This document shows positions 9,077 to 22,709 of a stretch of 64,000 nt of DNA, one piece after another (positions within the stretch are counted from its first letter, which is position 1; every line of letters begins with the position of its first letter). The notes under the pieces were generated by a model. The model was not told the origin of the DNA and ran no database searches. It worked only from the letters and a program-made list of their open reading frames with translations. The stretch lies in contig CAVLYN010000075.1 of assembly GCA_963675135.1 (NCBI GenBank), forward strand, positions 62,001 through 126,000. Direction: 5' to 3'. This DNA comes from Galeopsis tetrahit. Its lineage: Eukaryota > Streptophyta > Magnoliopsida > Lamiales > Lamiaceae. Both the position numbers and the translations under genes were made by a program.

Positions 9077-10388
9077 GTGCAATTTAACCTCGAAAATACC
9101 AAAATGAAGTGTTTTGTAGGATTGCTTGGTGACCAAGCAAACTTTACGTTTTTTTTATTTTGCGAAAAATCACATTCTTTAGTGTTCAAAAACTCTATAG
9201 TTTATACCATTATAATGTGGAAATGCACTTTCATCGATTCACTCATTCTCTCTTTTTGAAAAGTCTCACGAGTTGCAAAAGAGTTAACCATTACAAATTC
9301 ACATTCTTTCTAGGGTTGTTGTTTTCTATAACTCGTTTATAGTGCCATTTAACCTCGAAAATACCAAATGAAGTGTTTTGTAGGATTGCTTGGTGACCAA
9401 GCAAACTTTACGTTTTTTTTATTTTGCGAAAAATCACATTCTTTAGTGTTCAAAAACTCTATAGTTTATCCCATTATAATGTGTAAATGCACTTTCATCG
9501 ATTCACTCATTCTCTCTTTTTGAAAAGTCTCACGAGTTGCAAAAGAGTTAACCATGACCAATTCACATTCTTTCTAGGGTTGTTGTTTTCTATAACTCCT
9601 TTATAGTGCCATTTAACCTCGAAAATACCAAAATGAAGTGTTTTGTAGGATTGCTTGGTGACCAAGCAAACTTTACGTTTTTTTTATTTTGCGAAAAATC
9701 ACATTCTTTAGTGTTCAAAAATTCTATAGTTTATCCCATTATAATGTGTAAATGCACTTTCATCGATTCACTCATTCTCTCTTTTTGAAAAGTCTCACGA
9801 GTTGCAAAAGAGTTACAAATTCACATTCGTTCTAGGGTTGTTGTTTTCTATAACTCGTTTATAGTGCAATTTAACCTCGAAAATACCAAAATGAATTGTT
9901 TTGTAGGATTGCTTGGTGACCAAGCAAACTTTACGTTTTTTTTATTTTGCGAAAAATCACATTCTTTAGTGTTAAAAAACTCTATAGTTTATCCCATTAT
10001 AATGTGTAAATGCACTTTCATCGATTCACTCATTCTCTCTTTTTGAAAAGTCTCATGAGTTGCAAAAGAGTTAACCATGACCAATTCACATTCTTTCTAG
10101 GGTTGTTGTTTTCTATAACTCCTTTATAGTGCCATTTAACCTCGAAAATACCAAAATGAAGTGTTTTGTAGGATTGCTTGGTGACCAAGCAAACTTTACG
10201 TTTTTTTTTATTTTGCGAAAAATCAAATTCTTTAGTGTTCAAAAACTCTATAGTTTATCCCACTATAATGTGGAAAGTGCACTTTCATCGATTCACTCAT
10301 TCTCTCTTTTTGAAAAGTCTCACGAGTTGCAAAAGATTTACAAATTCACATTCGTTCTAGGGTTGTTGTTTTCTATAACTCGTTTATA
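9077..10388. repeat. HOR unit A-B-C-D-E, 1312 bp
   Basis: Plain pentamer. A carries a private T to G at 9220 (AATGTGGAAATGC). This single change closes the reading frame differently and creates an extra 60-codon frame. Confidence 0.9.
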
Positions 10389-11958
10389 GTGCAATTTAAC
10401 CTCGAAAATACCAAAATGAAGTGTTTTGTAGGATTGCTTGGTGACCAAGCAAACTTTACGTTTTTTTTATTTTGCGAAAAATCACATTCTTTAGTGTTCA
10501 AAAACTCTATAGTTTATACCATTATAATGTGTAAATGCACTTTCATCGATTCACTCATTCTCTCTTTTTGAAAAGTCTCACGAGTTGCAAAAGAGTTAAC
10601 CATTACAAATTCACATTCTTTCTAGGGTTGTTGTTTTCTATAACTCGTTTATAGTGCCATTTAACCTCGAAAATACCAAATGAAGTGTTTTGTAGGATTG
10701 CTTGGTGACCAAGCAAACTTTACGTTTTTTTTATTTTGCGAAAAATCACATTCTTTAGTGTTCAAAAACTCTATAGTTTATCCCATTATAATGTGTAAAT
10801 GCACTTTCATCGATTCACTCATTCTCTCTTTTTGAAAAGTCTCACGAGTTGCAAAAGAGTTAACCATGACCAATTCACATTCTTTCTAGGGTTGTTGTTT
10901 TCTATAACTCCTTTATAGTGCCATTTAACCTCGAAAATACCAAAATGAAGTGTTTTGTAGGATTGCTTGGTGACCAAGCAAACTTTACGTTTTTTTTATT
11001 TTGCGAAAAATCACATTCTTTAGTGTTCAAAAATTCTATAGTTTATCCCATTATAATGTGTAAATGCACTTTCATCGATTCACTCATTCTCTCTTTTTGA
11101 AAAGTCTCACGAGTTGCAAAAGAGTTACAAATTCACATTCGTTCTAGGGTTGTTGTTTTCTATAACTCGTTTATAGTGCAATTTAACCTCGAAAATACCA
11201 AAATGAATTGTTTTGTAGGATTGCTTGGTGACCAAGCAAACTTTACGTTTTTTTTATTTTGCGAAAAATCACATTCTTTAGTGTTCAAAAATTCTATAGT
11301 TTATCCCATTATAATGTGTAAATGCACTTTCATCGATTCACTCATTCTCTCTTTTTGAAAAGTCTCACGAGTTGCAAAAGAGTTACAAATTCACATTCGT
11401 TCTAGGGTTGTTGTTTTCTATAACTCGTTTATAGTGCAATTTAACCTCGAAAATACCAAAATGAATTGTTTTGTAGGATTGCTTGGTGACCAAGCAAACT
11501 TTACGTTTTTTTTATTTTGCGAAAAATCACATTCTTTAGTGTTAAAAAACTCTATAGTTTATCCCATTATAATGTGTAAATGCACTTTCATCGATTCACT
11601 CATTCTCTCTTTTTGAAAAGTCTCATGAGTTGCAAAAGAGTTAACCATGACCAATTCACATTCTTTCTAGGGTTGTTGTTTTCTATAACTCCTTTATAGT
11701 GCCATTTAACCTCGAAAATACCAAAATGAAGTGTTTTGTAGGATTGCTTGGTGACCAAGCAAACTTTACGTTTTTTTTTATTTTGCGAAAAATCAAATTC
11801 TTTAGTGTTCAAAAACTCTATAGTTTATCCCACTATAATGTGGAAAGTGCACTTTCATCGATTCACTCATTCTCTCTTTTTGAAAAGTCTCACGAGTTGC
11901 AAAAGATTTACAAATTCACATTCGTTCTAGGGTTGTTGTTTTCTATAACTCGTTTATA
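10389..11958. repeat. HOR unit A-B-C-X-D-E, 1570 bp
   Basis: A pentamer with one added 258-bp monomer, X (11176-11433). Starts are at 10389, 10654, 10918, 11176, 11434 and 11699. Confidence 0.9.
11176..11433. repeat. Chimeric monomer X (D-type 5' part, C-type 3' part), 258 bp
   Basis: It starts with GTGCAATTT and AATGAATTG like D, but has GTTCAAAAATTC and the short tail of C. It lies between C and D. This arrangement is the converse of D* at 2527, the two chimera types expected from misaligned exchange. A second copy is at 12746-13003. Confidence 0.85.
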
Positions 11959-13528
11959 GTGCAATTTAACCTCGAAAATACCAAAATGAAGTGTTTTGTA
12001 GGATTGCTTGGTGACCAAGCAAACTTTACGTTTTTTTTATTTTGCGAAAAATCACATTCTTTAGTGTTCAAAAACTCTATAGTTTATACCATTATAATGT
12101 GTAAATGCACTTTCATCGATTCACTCATTCTCTCTTTTTGAAAAGTCTCACGAGTTGCAAAAGAGTTAACCATTACAAATTCACATTCTTTCTAGGGTTG
12201 TTGTTTTCTATAACTCGTTTATAGTGCCATTTAACCTCGAAAATACCAAATGAAGTGTTTTGTAGGATTGCTTGGTGACCAAGCAAACTTTACGTTTTTT
12301 TTATTTTGCGAAAAATCACATTCTTTAGTGTTCAAAAACTCTATAGTTTATCCCATTATAATGTGTAAATGCACTTTCATCGATTCACTCATTCTCTCTT
12401 TTTGAAAAGTCTCACGAGTTGCAAAAGAGTTAACCATGACCAATTCACATTCTTTCTAGGGTTGTTGTTTTCTATAACTCCTTTATAGTGCCATTTAACC
12501 TCGAAAATACCAAAATGAACTGTTTTGTAGGATTGCTTGGTGACCAAGCAAACTTTACGTTTTTTTTATTTTGCGAAAAATCACATTCTTTAGTGTTCAA
12601 AAATTCTATAGTTTATCCCATTATAATGTGTAAATGCACTTTCATCGATTCACTCATTCTCTCTTTTTGAAAAGTCTCACGAGTTGCAAAAGAGTTACAA
12701 ATTCACATTCGTTCTAGGGTTGTTGTTTTCTATAACTCGTTTATAGTGCAATTTAACCTCGAAAATACCAAAATGAATTGTTTTGTAGGATTGCTTGGTG
12801 ACCAAGCAAACTTTACGTTTTTTTTATTTTGCGAAAAATCACATTCTTTAGTGTTCAAAAATTCTATAGTTTATCCCATTATAATGTGTAAATGCACTTT
12901 CATCGATTCACTCATTCTCTCTTTTTGAAAAGTCTCACGAGTTGCAAAAGAGTTACAAATTCACATTCGTTCTAGGGTTGTTGTTTTCTATAACTCGTTT
13001 ATAGTGCAATTTAACCTCGAAAATACCAAAATGAATTGTTTTGTAGGATTGCTTGGTGACCAAGCAAACTTTACGTTTTTTTTATTTTGCGAAAAATCAC
13101 ATTCTTTAGTGTTAAAAAACTCTATAGTTTATCCCATTATAATGTGTAAATGCACTTTCATCGATTCACTCATTCTCTCTTTTTGAAAAGTCTCATGAGT
13201 TGCAAAAGAGTTAACCATGACCAATTCACATTCTTTCTAGGGTTGTTGTTTTCTATAACTCCTTTATAGTGCCATTTAACCTCGAAAATACCAAAATGAA
13301 GTGTTTTGTAGGATTGCTTGGTGACCAAGCAAACTTTACGTTTTTTTTTATTTTGCGAAAAATCAAATTCTTTAGTGTTCAAAAACTCTATAGTTTATCC
13401 CACTATAATGTGGAAAGTGCACTTTCATCGATTCACTCATTCTCTCTTTTTGAAAAGTCTCACGAGTTGCAAAAGATTTACAAATTCACATTCGTTCTAG
13501 GGTTGTTATTTTCTATAACTCGTTTATA
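11959..13528. repeat. HOR unit A-B-C-X-D-E, 1570 bp, second copy
   Basis: Tandem partner of 10389-11958 with the same monomer order and length. The C monomer has a private G to C in AATGAACTG (12488-12745). E ends with GTTATTTTC, whereas the E of the first copy has GTTGTTTTC. Confidence 0.9.
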
Positions 13529-14840
13529 GTGCAATTTAACCTCGAAAATACCAAAATGAAGTGTTTTGTAGGATTGCTTGGTGACCAAGCAAACTTTACG
13601 TTTTTTTTATTTTGCGAAAAATCACATTCTTTAGTGTTCAAAAACTCTATAGTTTATACCATTATAATGTGTAAATGCACTTTCATCGATTCACTCATTC
13701 TCTCTTTTTGAAAAGTCTCACGAGTTGCAAAAGAGTTAACCATTACAAATTCACATTCTTTCTAGGGTTGTTGTTTTCTATAACTCGTTTATAGTGCCAT
13801 TTAACCTCGAAAATACCAAATGAAGTGTTTTGTAGGATTGCTTGGTGACCAAGCAAACTTTACGTTTTTTTTATTTTGCGAAAAATCACATTCTTTAGTG
13901 TTCAAAAACTCTATAGTTTATCCCATTATAATGTGTAAATGCACTTTCATCGATTCACTCATTCTCTCTTTTTGAAAAGTCTCACGAGTTGCAAAAGAGT
14001 TAACCATGACCAATTCACATTCTTTCTAGGGTTGTTGTTTTCTATAACTCCTTTATAGTGCCATTTAACCTCGAAAATACCAAAATGAAGTGTTTTGTAG
14101 GATTGCTTGGTGACCAAGCAAACTTTACGTTTTTTTTATTTTGCGAAAAATCACATTCTTTAGTGTTCAAAAATTCTATAGTTTATCCCATTATAATGTG
14201 TAAATGCACTTTCATCGATTCACTCATTCTCTCTTTTTGAAAAGTCTCACGAGTTGCAAAAGAGTTACAAATTCACATTCGTTCTAGGGTTGTTGTTTTC
14301 TATAACTCGTTTATAGTGCAATTTAACCTCGAAAATACCAAAATGAATTGTTTTGTAGGATTGCTTGGTGACCAAGCAAACTTTACGTTTTTTTTATTTT
14401 GCGAAAAATCACATTCTTTAGTGTTAAAAAACTCTATAGTTTATCCCATTATAATGTGTAAATGCACTTTCATCGATTCACTCATTCTCTCTTTTTGAAA
14501 AGTCTCATGAGTTGCAAAAGAGTTAACCATGACCAATTCACATTCTTTCTAGGGTTGTTGTTTTCTATAACTCCTTTATAGTGCCATTTAACCTCGAAAA
14601 TACCAAAATGAAGTGTTTTGTAGGATTGCTTGGTGACCAAGCAAACTTTACGTTTTTTTTTATTTTGCGAAAAATCAAATTCTTTAGTGTTCAAAAACTC
14701 TATAGTTTATCCCACTATAATGTGGAAAGTGCACTTTCATCGATTCACTCATTCTCTCTTTTTGAAAAGTCTCACGAGTTGCAAAAGATTTACAAATTCA
14801 CATTCGTTCTAGGGTTGTTATTTTCTATAACTCGTTTATA
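13529..14840. repeat. HOR unit A-B-C-D-E, 1312 bp
   Basis: Plain pentamer; E has GTTATTTTC. Confidence 0.92.
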
Positions 14841-16152
14841 GTGCAATTTAACCTCGAAAATACCAAAATGAAGTGTTTTGTAGGATTGCTTGGTGACCAA
14901 GCAAACTTTACGTTTTTTTTATTTTGCGAAAAATCACATTCTTTAGTGTTCAAAAACTCTATAGTTTATACCATTATAATGTGTAAATGCACTTTCATCG
15001 ATTCACTCATTCTCTCTTTTTGAAAAGTCTCACGAGTTGCAAAAGAGTTAACCATTACAAATTCACATTCTTTCTAGGGTTGTTGTTTTCTATAACTCGT
15101 TTATAGTGCCATTTAACCTCGAAAATACCAAATGAAGTGTTTTGTAGGATTGCTTGGTGACCAAGCAAACTTTACGTTTTTTTTATTTTGCGAAAAATCA
15201 CATTCTTTAGTGTTCAAAAACTCTATAGTTTATCCCATTATAATGTGTAAATGCACTTTCATCGATTCACTCATTCTCTCTTTTTGAAAAGTCTCACGAG
15301 TTGCAAAAGAGTTAACCATGACCAATTCACATTCTTTCTAGGGTTGTTGTTTTCTATAACTCCTTTATAGTGCCATTTAACCTCGAAAATACCAAAATGA
15401 AGTGTTTTGTAGGATTGCTTGGTGACCAAGCAAACTTTACGTTTTTTTTATTTTGCGAAAAATCACATTCTTTAGTGTTCAAAAATTCTATAGTTTATCC
15501 CATTATAATGTGTAAATGCACTTTCATCGATTCACTCATTCTCTCTTTTTGAAAAGTCTCACGAGTTGCAAAAGAGTTACAAATTCACATTCGTTCTAGG
15601 GTTGTTGTTTTCTATAACTCGTTTATAGTGCAATTTAACCTCGAAAATACCAAAATGAATTGTTTTGTAGGATTGCTTGGTGACCAAGCAAACTTTACGT
15701 TTTTTTTATTTTGCGAAAAATCACATTCTTTAGTGTTAAAAAACTCTATAGTTTATCCCATTATAATGTGTAAATGCACTTTCATCGATTCACTCATTCT
15801 CTCTTTTTGAAAAGTCTCATGAGTTGCAAAAGAGTTAACCATGACCAATTCACATTCTTTCTAGGGTTGTTGTTTTCTATAACTCCTTTATAGTGCCATT
15901 TAACCTCGAAAATACCAAAATGAAGTGTTTTGTAGGATTGCTTGGTGACCAAACAAACTTTACGTTTTTTTTTATTTTGCGAAAAATCAAATTCTTTAGT
16001 GTTCAAAAACTCTATAGTTTATCCCACTATAATGTGGAAAGTGCACTTTCATCGATTCACTCATTCTCTCTTTTTGAAAAGTCTCACGAGTTGCAAAAGA
16101 TTTACAAATTCACATTCGTTCTAGGGTTGTTGTTTTCTATAACTCGTTTATA
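14841..16152. repeat. HOR unit A-B-C-D-E, 1312 bp
   Basis: Plain pentamer. Its E has G to A at 15953 (GACCAAACAAAC), which weakens the dyad. The same change recurs at 20411. Confidence 0.92.
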
Positions 16153-17464
16153 GTGCAATTTAACCTCGAAAATACCAAAATGAAGTGTTTTGTAGGATTG
16201 CTTGGTGACCAAGCAAACTTTACGTTTTTTTTATTTTGCGAAAAATCACATTCTTTAGTGTTCAAAAACTCTATAGTTTATACCATTATAATGTGTAAAT
16301 GCACTTTCATCGATTCACTCATTCTCTCTTTTTGAAAAGTCTCACGAGTTGCAAAAGAGTTAACCATTACAAATTCACATTCTTTCTAGGGTTGTTGTTT
16401 TCTATAACTCGTTTATAGTGCCATTTAACCTCGAAAATACCAAATGAAGTGTTTTGTAGGATTGCTTGGTGACCAAGCAAACTTTACGTTTTTTTTATTT
16501 TGCGAAAAATCACATTCTTTAGTGTTCAAAAACTCTATAGTTTATCCCATTATAATGTGTAAATGCACTTTCATCGATTCACTCATTCTCTCTTTTTGAA
16601 AAGTCTCACGAGTTGCAAAAGAGTTAACCATGACCAATTCACATTCTTTCTAGGGTTGTTGTTTTCTATAACTCCTTTATAGTGCCATTTAACCTCGAAA
16701 ATACCAAAATGAAGTGTTTTGTAGGATTGCTTGGTGACCAAGCAAACTTTACGTTTTTTTTATTTTGCGAAAAATCACATTCTTTAGTGTTCAAAAATTC
16801 TATAGTTTATCCCATTATAATGTGTAAATGCACTTTCATCGATTCACTCATTCTCTCTTTTTGAAAAGTCTCACGAGTTGCAAAAGAGTTACAAATTCAC
16901 ATTCGTTCTAGGGTTGTTGTTTTCTATAACTCGTTTATAGTGCAATTTAACCTCGAAAATACCAAAATGAATTGTTTTGTAGGATTGCTTGGTGACCAAG
17001 CAAACTTTACGTTTTTTTTATTTTGCGAAAAATCACATTCTTTAGTGTTAAAAAACTCTATAGTTTATCCCATTATAATGTGTAAATGCACTTTCATCGA
17101 TTCACTCATTCTCTCTTTTTGAAAAGTCTCATGAGTTGCAAAAGAGTTAACCATGACCAATTCACATTCTTTCTAGGGTTGTTGTTTTCTATAACTCCTT
17201 TATAGTGCCATTTAACCTCGAAAATACCAAAATGAAGTGTTTTGTAGGATTGCTTGGTGACCAAGCAAACTTTACGTTTTTTTTTATTTTGCGAAAAATC
17301 AAATTCTTTAGTGTTCAAAAACTCTATAGTTTATCCCACTATAATGTGGAAAGTGCACTTTCATCGATTCACTCATTCTCTCTTTTTGAAAAGTCTCACG
17401 AGTTGCAAAAGATTTACAAATTCACATTCGTTCTAGGGTTGTTGTTTTCTATAACTCGTTTATA
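16153..17464. repeat. HOR unit A-B-C-D-E, 1312 bp
   Basis: Plain consensus pentamer without private changes that I noticed. Confidence 0.92.
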
Positions 17465-19298
17465 GTGCAATTTAACCTCGAAAATACCAAAATGAAGTGT
17501 TTTGTAGGATTGCTTGGTGACCAAGCAAACTTTACGTTTTTTTTATTTTGCGAAAAATCACATTCTTTAGTGTTCAAAAACTCTATAGTTTATACCATTA
17601 TAATGTGTAAATGCACTTTCATCGATTCACTCATTCTCTCTTTTTGAAAAGTCTCACGAGTTGCAAAAGAGTTAACCATTACAAATTCACATTCTTTCTA
17701 GGGTTGTTGTTTTCTATAACTCGTTTATAGTGCCATTTAACCTCGAAAATACCAAATGAAGTGTTTTGTAGGATTGCTTGGTGACCAAGCAAACTTTACG
17801 TTTTTTTTATTTTGCGAAAAATCACATTCTTTAGTGTTCAAAAACTCTATAGTTTATCCCATTATAATGTGTAAATGCACTTTCATCGATTCACTTATTC
17901 TCTCTTTTTGAAAAGTCTCACGAGTTGCAAAAGAGTTAACCATGACCAATTCACATTCTTTCTAGGGTTGTTGTTTTCTATAACTCCTTTATAGTGCCAT
18001 TTAACCTCGAAAATACCAAAATGAAGTGTTTTGTAGGATTGCTTGGTGACCAAGCAAACTTTACGTTTTTTTTATTTTGCGAAAAATCACATTCTTTAGT
18101 GTTCAAAAATTCTATAGTTTATCCCATTATAATGTGTAAATGCACTTTCATCGATTCACTCATTCTCTCTTTTTGAAAAGTCTCACGAGTTGCAAAAGAG
18201 TTACAAATTCACATTCGTTCTAGGGTTGTTGTTTTCTATAACTCGTTTATAGTGCAATTTAACCTCGAAAATACCAAAATGAATTGTTTTGTAGGATTGC
18301 TTGGTGACCAAGCAAACTTTACGTTTTTTTATTTTGCGAAAAATCACATTCTTTAGTGTTCAAAAACTCTATAGTTTATCCCATTATAATGTGTAAATGC
18401 ACTTTCATCGATTCACTCATTCTCTCTTTTTGAAAAGTCTCACGAGTTGCAAAAGAGTTAACCATGACCAATTCACATTCTTTCTAGGGTTGTTGTTTTC
18501 TATAACTCCTTTATAGTGCCATTTAACCTCGAAAATACCAAAATGAAGTGTTTTGTAGGATTGCTTGGTGAGCAAGCAAACTTTACGTTTTTTTTATTTT
18601 GCGAAAAATCACATTCTTTAGTGTTCAAAAATTCTATAGTTTATCCCATTATAATGTGTAAATGCACTTTCATCGATTCACTCATTCTCTCTTTTTGAAA
18701 AGTCTCACGAGTTGCAAAAGAGTTACAAATTCACATTCGTTCTAGGGTTGTTGTTTTCTATAACTCGTTTATAGTGCAATTTAACCTCGAAAATACCAAA
18801 ATGAATTGTTTTGTAGGATTGCTTGGTGACCAAGCAAACTTTACGTTTTTTTTATTTTGCGAAAAATCACATTCTTTAGTGTTAAAAAACTCTATAGTTT
18901 ATCCCATTATAATGTGTAAATGCACTTTCATCGATTCACTCATTCTCTCTTTTTGAAAAGTCTCATGAGTTGCAAAAGAGTTAACCATGACCAATTCACA
19001 TTCTTTCTAGGGTTGTTGTTTTCTATAACTCCTTTATAGTGCCATTTAACCTCGAAAATACCAAAATGAAGTGTTTTGTAGGATTGCTTGGTGACCAAGC
19101 AAACTTTACGTTTTTTTTTATTTTGCGAAAAATCAAATTCTTTAGTGTTCAAAAACTCTATAGTTTATCCCACTATAATGTGGAAAGTGCACTTTCATCG
19201 ATTCACTCATTCTCTCTTTTTGAAAAGTCTCACGAGTTGCAAAAGATTTACAAATTCACATTCGTTCTAGGGTTGTTGTTTTCTATAACTCGTTTATA
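17465..19298. repeat. Expanded HOR A-B-C-F-C-D-E, 1834 bp
   Basis: An F-C pair (18252-18773, 522 bp) is inserted after the first C. The F has T7. The second C has C to G at 18572 (GGTGAGCAAG). B carries C to T at 17896 (CACTTATTC). F-C is the pair that dominates domain II. Confidence 0.9.
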
Positions 19299-20610
19299 GT
19301 GCAATTTAACCTCGAAAATACCAAAATGAAGTGTTTTGTAGGATTGCTTGGTGACCAAGCAAACTTTACGTTTTTTTTATTTTGCGAAAAATCACATTCT
19401 TTAGTGTTCAAAAACTCTATAGTTTATACCATTATAATGTGTAAATGCACTTTCATCGATTCACTCATTCTCTCTTTTTGAAAAGTCTCACGAGTTGCAA
19501 AAGAGTTAACCATTACAAATTCACATTCTTTCTAGGGTTGTTGTTTTCTATAACTCGTTTATAGTGCCATTTAACCTCGAAAATACCAAATGAAGTGTTT
19601 TGTAGGATTGCTTGGTGACCAAGCAAACTTTACGTTTTTTTTATTTTGCGAAAAATCACATTCTTTAGTGTTCAAAAACTCTATAGTTTATCCCATTATA
19701 ATGTGTAAATGCACTTTCATCGATTCACTTATTCTCTCTTTTTGAAAAGTCTCACGAGTTGCAAAAGAGTTAACCATGACCAATTCACATTCTTTCTAGG
19801 GTTGTTGTTTTCTATAACTCCTTTATAGTGCCATTTAACCTCGAAAATACCAAAATGAAGTGTTTTGTAGGATTGCTTGGTGACCAAGCAAACTTTACGT
19901 TTTTTTTATTTTGCGAAAAATCACATTCTTTAGTGTTCAAAAATTCTATAGTTTATCCCATTATAATGTGTAAATGCACTTTCATCGATTCACTCATTCT
20001 CTCTTTTTGAAAAGTCTCACGAGTTGCAAAAGAGTTACAAATTCACATTCGTTCTAGGGTTGTTGTTTTCTATAACTCGTTTATAGTGCAATTTAACCTC
20101 GAAAATACCAAAATGAATTGTTTTGTAGGATTGCTTGGTGACCAAGCAAACTTTACGTTTTTTTTATTTTGCGAAAAATCACATTCTTTAGTGTTAAAAA
20201 ACTCTATAGTTTATCCCATTATAATGTGTAAATGCACTTTCATCGATTCACTCATTCTCTCTTTTTGAAAAGTCTCATGAGTTGCAAAAGAGTTAACCAT
20301 GACCAATTCACATTCTTTCTAGGGTTGTTGTTTTCTATAACTCCTTTATAGTGCCATTTAACCTCGAAAATACCAAAATGAAGTGTTTTGTAGGATTGCT
20401 TGGTGACCAAACAAACTTTACGTTTTTTTTTATTTTGCGAAAAATCAAATTCTTTAGTGTTCAAAAACTCTATAGTTTATCCCACTATAATGTGGAAAGT
20501 GCACTTTCATCGATTCACTCATTCTCTCTTTTTGAAAAGTCTCACGAGTTGCAAAAGATTTACAAATTCACATTCGTTCTAGGGTTGTTGTTTTCTATAA
20601 CTCGTTTATA
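19299..20610. repeat. HOR unit A-B-C-D-E, 1312 bp
   Basis: Pentamer with CACTTATTC in B (19730) and GACCAAACAAAC in E (20411). Confidence 0.92.
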
Positions 20611-21922
20611 GTGCAATTTAACCTCGAAAATACCAAAATGAAGTGTTTTGTAGGATTGCTTGGTGACCAAGCAAACTTTACGTTTTTTTTATTTTGCGAA
20701 AAATCACATTCTTTAGTGTTCAAAAACTCTATAGTTTATACCATTATAATGTGTAAATGCACTTTCATCGATTCACTCATTCTCTCTTTTTGAAAAGTCT
20801 CACGAGTTGCAAAAGAGTTAACCATTACAAATTCACATTCTTTCTAGGGTTGTTGTTTTCTATAACTCGTTTATAGTGCCATTTAACCTCGAAAATACCA
20901 AATGAAGTGTTTTGTAGGATTGCTTGGTGACCAAGCAAACTTTACGTTTTTTTTATTTTGCGAAAAATCACATTCTTTAGTGTTCAAAAACTCTATAGTT
21001 TATCCCATTATAATGTGTAAATGCACTTTCATCGATTCACTCATTCTCTCTTTTTGAAAAGTCTCACGAGTTGCAAAAGAGTTAACCATGACCAATTCAC
21101 ATTCTTTCTAGGGTTGTTGTTTTCTATAACTCCTTTATAGTGCCATTTAACCTCGAAAATACCAAAATGAAGTGTTTTGTAGGATTGCTTGGTGACCAAG
21201 CAAACTTTACGTTTTTTTTATTTTGCGAAAAATCACATTCTTTAGTGTTCAAAAATTCTATAGTTTATCCCATTATAATGTGTAAATGCACTTTCATCGA
21301 TTCACTCATTCTCTCTTTTTGAAAAGTCTCACGAGTTGCAAAAGAGTTACAAATTCACATTCGTTCTAGGGTTGTTGTTTTCTATAACTCGTTTATAGTG
21401 CAATTTAACCTCGAAAATACCAAAATGAATTGTTTTGTAGGATTGCTTGGTGACCAAGCAAACTTTACGTTTTTTTTATTTTGCGAAAAATCACATTCTT
21501 TAGTGTTAAAAAACTCTATAGTTTATCCCATTATAATGTGTAAATGCACTTTCATCGATTCACTCATTCTCTCTTTTTGAAAAGTCTCATGAGTTGCAAA
21601 AGAGTTAACCATGACCAATTCACATTCTTTCTAGGGTTGTTGTTTTCTATAACTCCTTTATAGTGCCATTTAACCTCGAAAATACCAAAATGAAGTGTTT
21701 TGTAGGATTGCTTGGTGACCAAGCAAACTTTACGTTTTTTTTTATTTTGCGAAAAATCAAATTCTTTAGTGTTCAAAAACTCTATAGTTTATCCCACTAT
21801 AATGTGGAAAGTGCACTTTCATCGATTCACTCATTCTCTCTTTTTGAAAAGTCTCACGAGTTGCAAAAGATTTACAAATTCACATTCGTTCTAGGGTTGT
21901 TGTTTTCTATAACTCGTTTATA
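20611..21922. repeat. HOR unit A-B-C-D-E, 1312 bp
   Basis: Plain pentamer, the partner of 16153-17464 at 4458 bp spacing. Confidence 0.92.
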
Positions 21923-22709
21923 GTGCAATTTAACCTCGAAAATACCAAAATGAAGTGTTTTGTAGGATTGCTTGGTGACCAAGCAAACTTTACGTTTTTT
22001 TTATTTTGCGAAAAATCACATTCTTTAGTGTTCAAAAACTCTATAGTTTATACCATTATAATGTGTAAATGCACTTTCATCGATTCACTCATTCTCTCTT
22101 TTTGAAAAGTCTCACGAGTTGCAAAAGAGTTAACCATTACAAATTCACATTCTTTCTAGGGTTGTTGTTTTCTATAACTCGTTTATAGTGCCATTTAACC
22201 TCGAAAATACCAAATGAAGTGTTTTGTAGGATTGCTTGGTGACCAAGCAAACTTTACGTTTTTTTTATTTTGCGAAAAATCACATTCTTTAGTGTTCAAA
22301 AACTCTATAGTTTATCCCATTATAATGTGTAAATGCACTTTCATCGATTCACTTATTCTCTCTTTTTGAAAAGTCTCACGAGTTGCAAAAGAGTTAACCA
22401 TGACCAATTCACATTCTTTCTAGGGTTGTTGTTTTCTATAACTCCTTTATAGTGCCATTTAACCTCGAAAATACCAAAATGAAGTGTTTTGTAGGATTGC
22501 TTGGTGACCAAGCAAACTTTACGTTTTTTTTATTTTGCGAAAAATCACATTCTTTAGTGTTCAAAAATTCTATAGTTTATCCCATTATAATGTGTAAATG
22601 CACTTTCATCGATTCACTCATTCTCTCTTTTTGAAAAGTCTCACGAGTTGCAAAAGAGTTACAAATTCACATTCGTTCTAGGGTTGTTGTTTTCTATAAC
22701 TCGTTTATA
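21923..22709. repeat. Truncated pentamer A-B-C, 787 bp, at the domain boundary
   Basis: B has CACTTATTC (22354). D and E are missing. The next monomer (22710) is the first H, and the domain II architecture begins. Confidence 0.9.

Larger units (their letters stand above)
1..22709. repeat. Domain I: arrays of the pentameric HOR A-B-C-D-E (1312 bp) and expanded forms
   Basis: The same ordered set of five diagnosable monomers recurs with A starts at 163, 1475, 7764, 9077, 10389, 11959, 13529, 14841, 16153, 17465, 19299, 20611 and 21923. Most spacings are 1312 bp. The others are 1313, 1570, 1834 and 6289, explained by single-base or whole-monomer gains. All D monomers here have CATGAG. All E monomers have T9 plus ATCAAATTC. 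No monomer here carries the TGTAGAATTG marker of the second half. The order is visible directly; that it arose by unequal exchange is inference. Confidence 0.93.
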
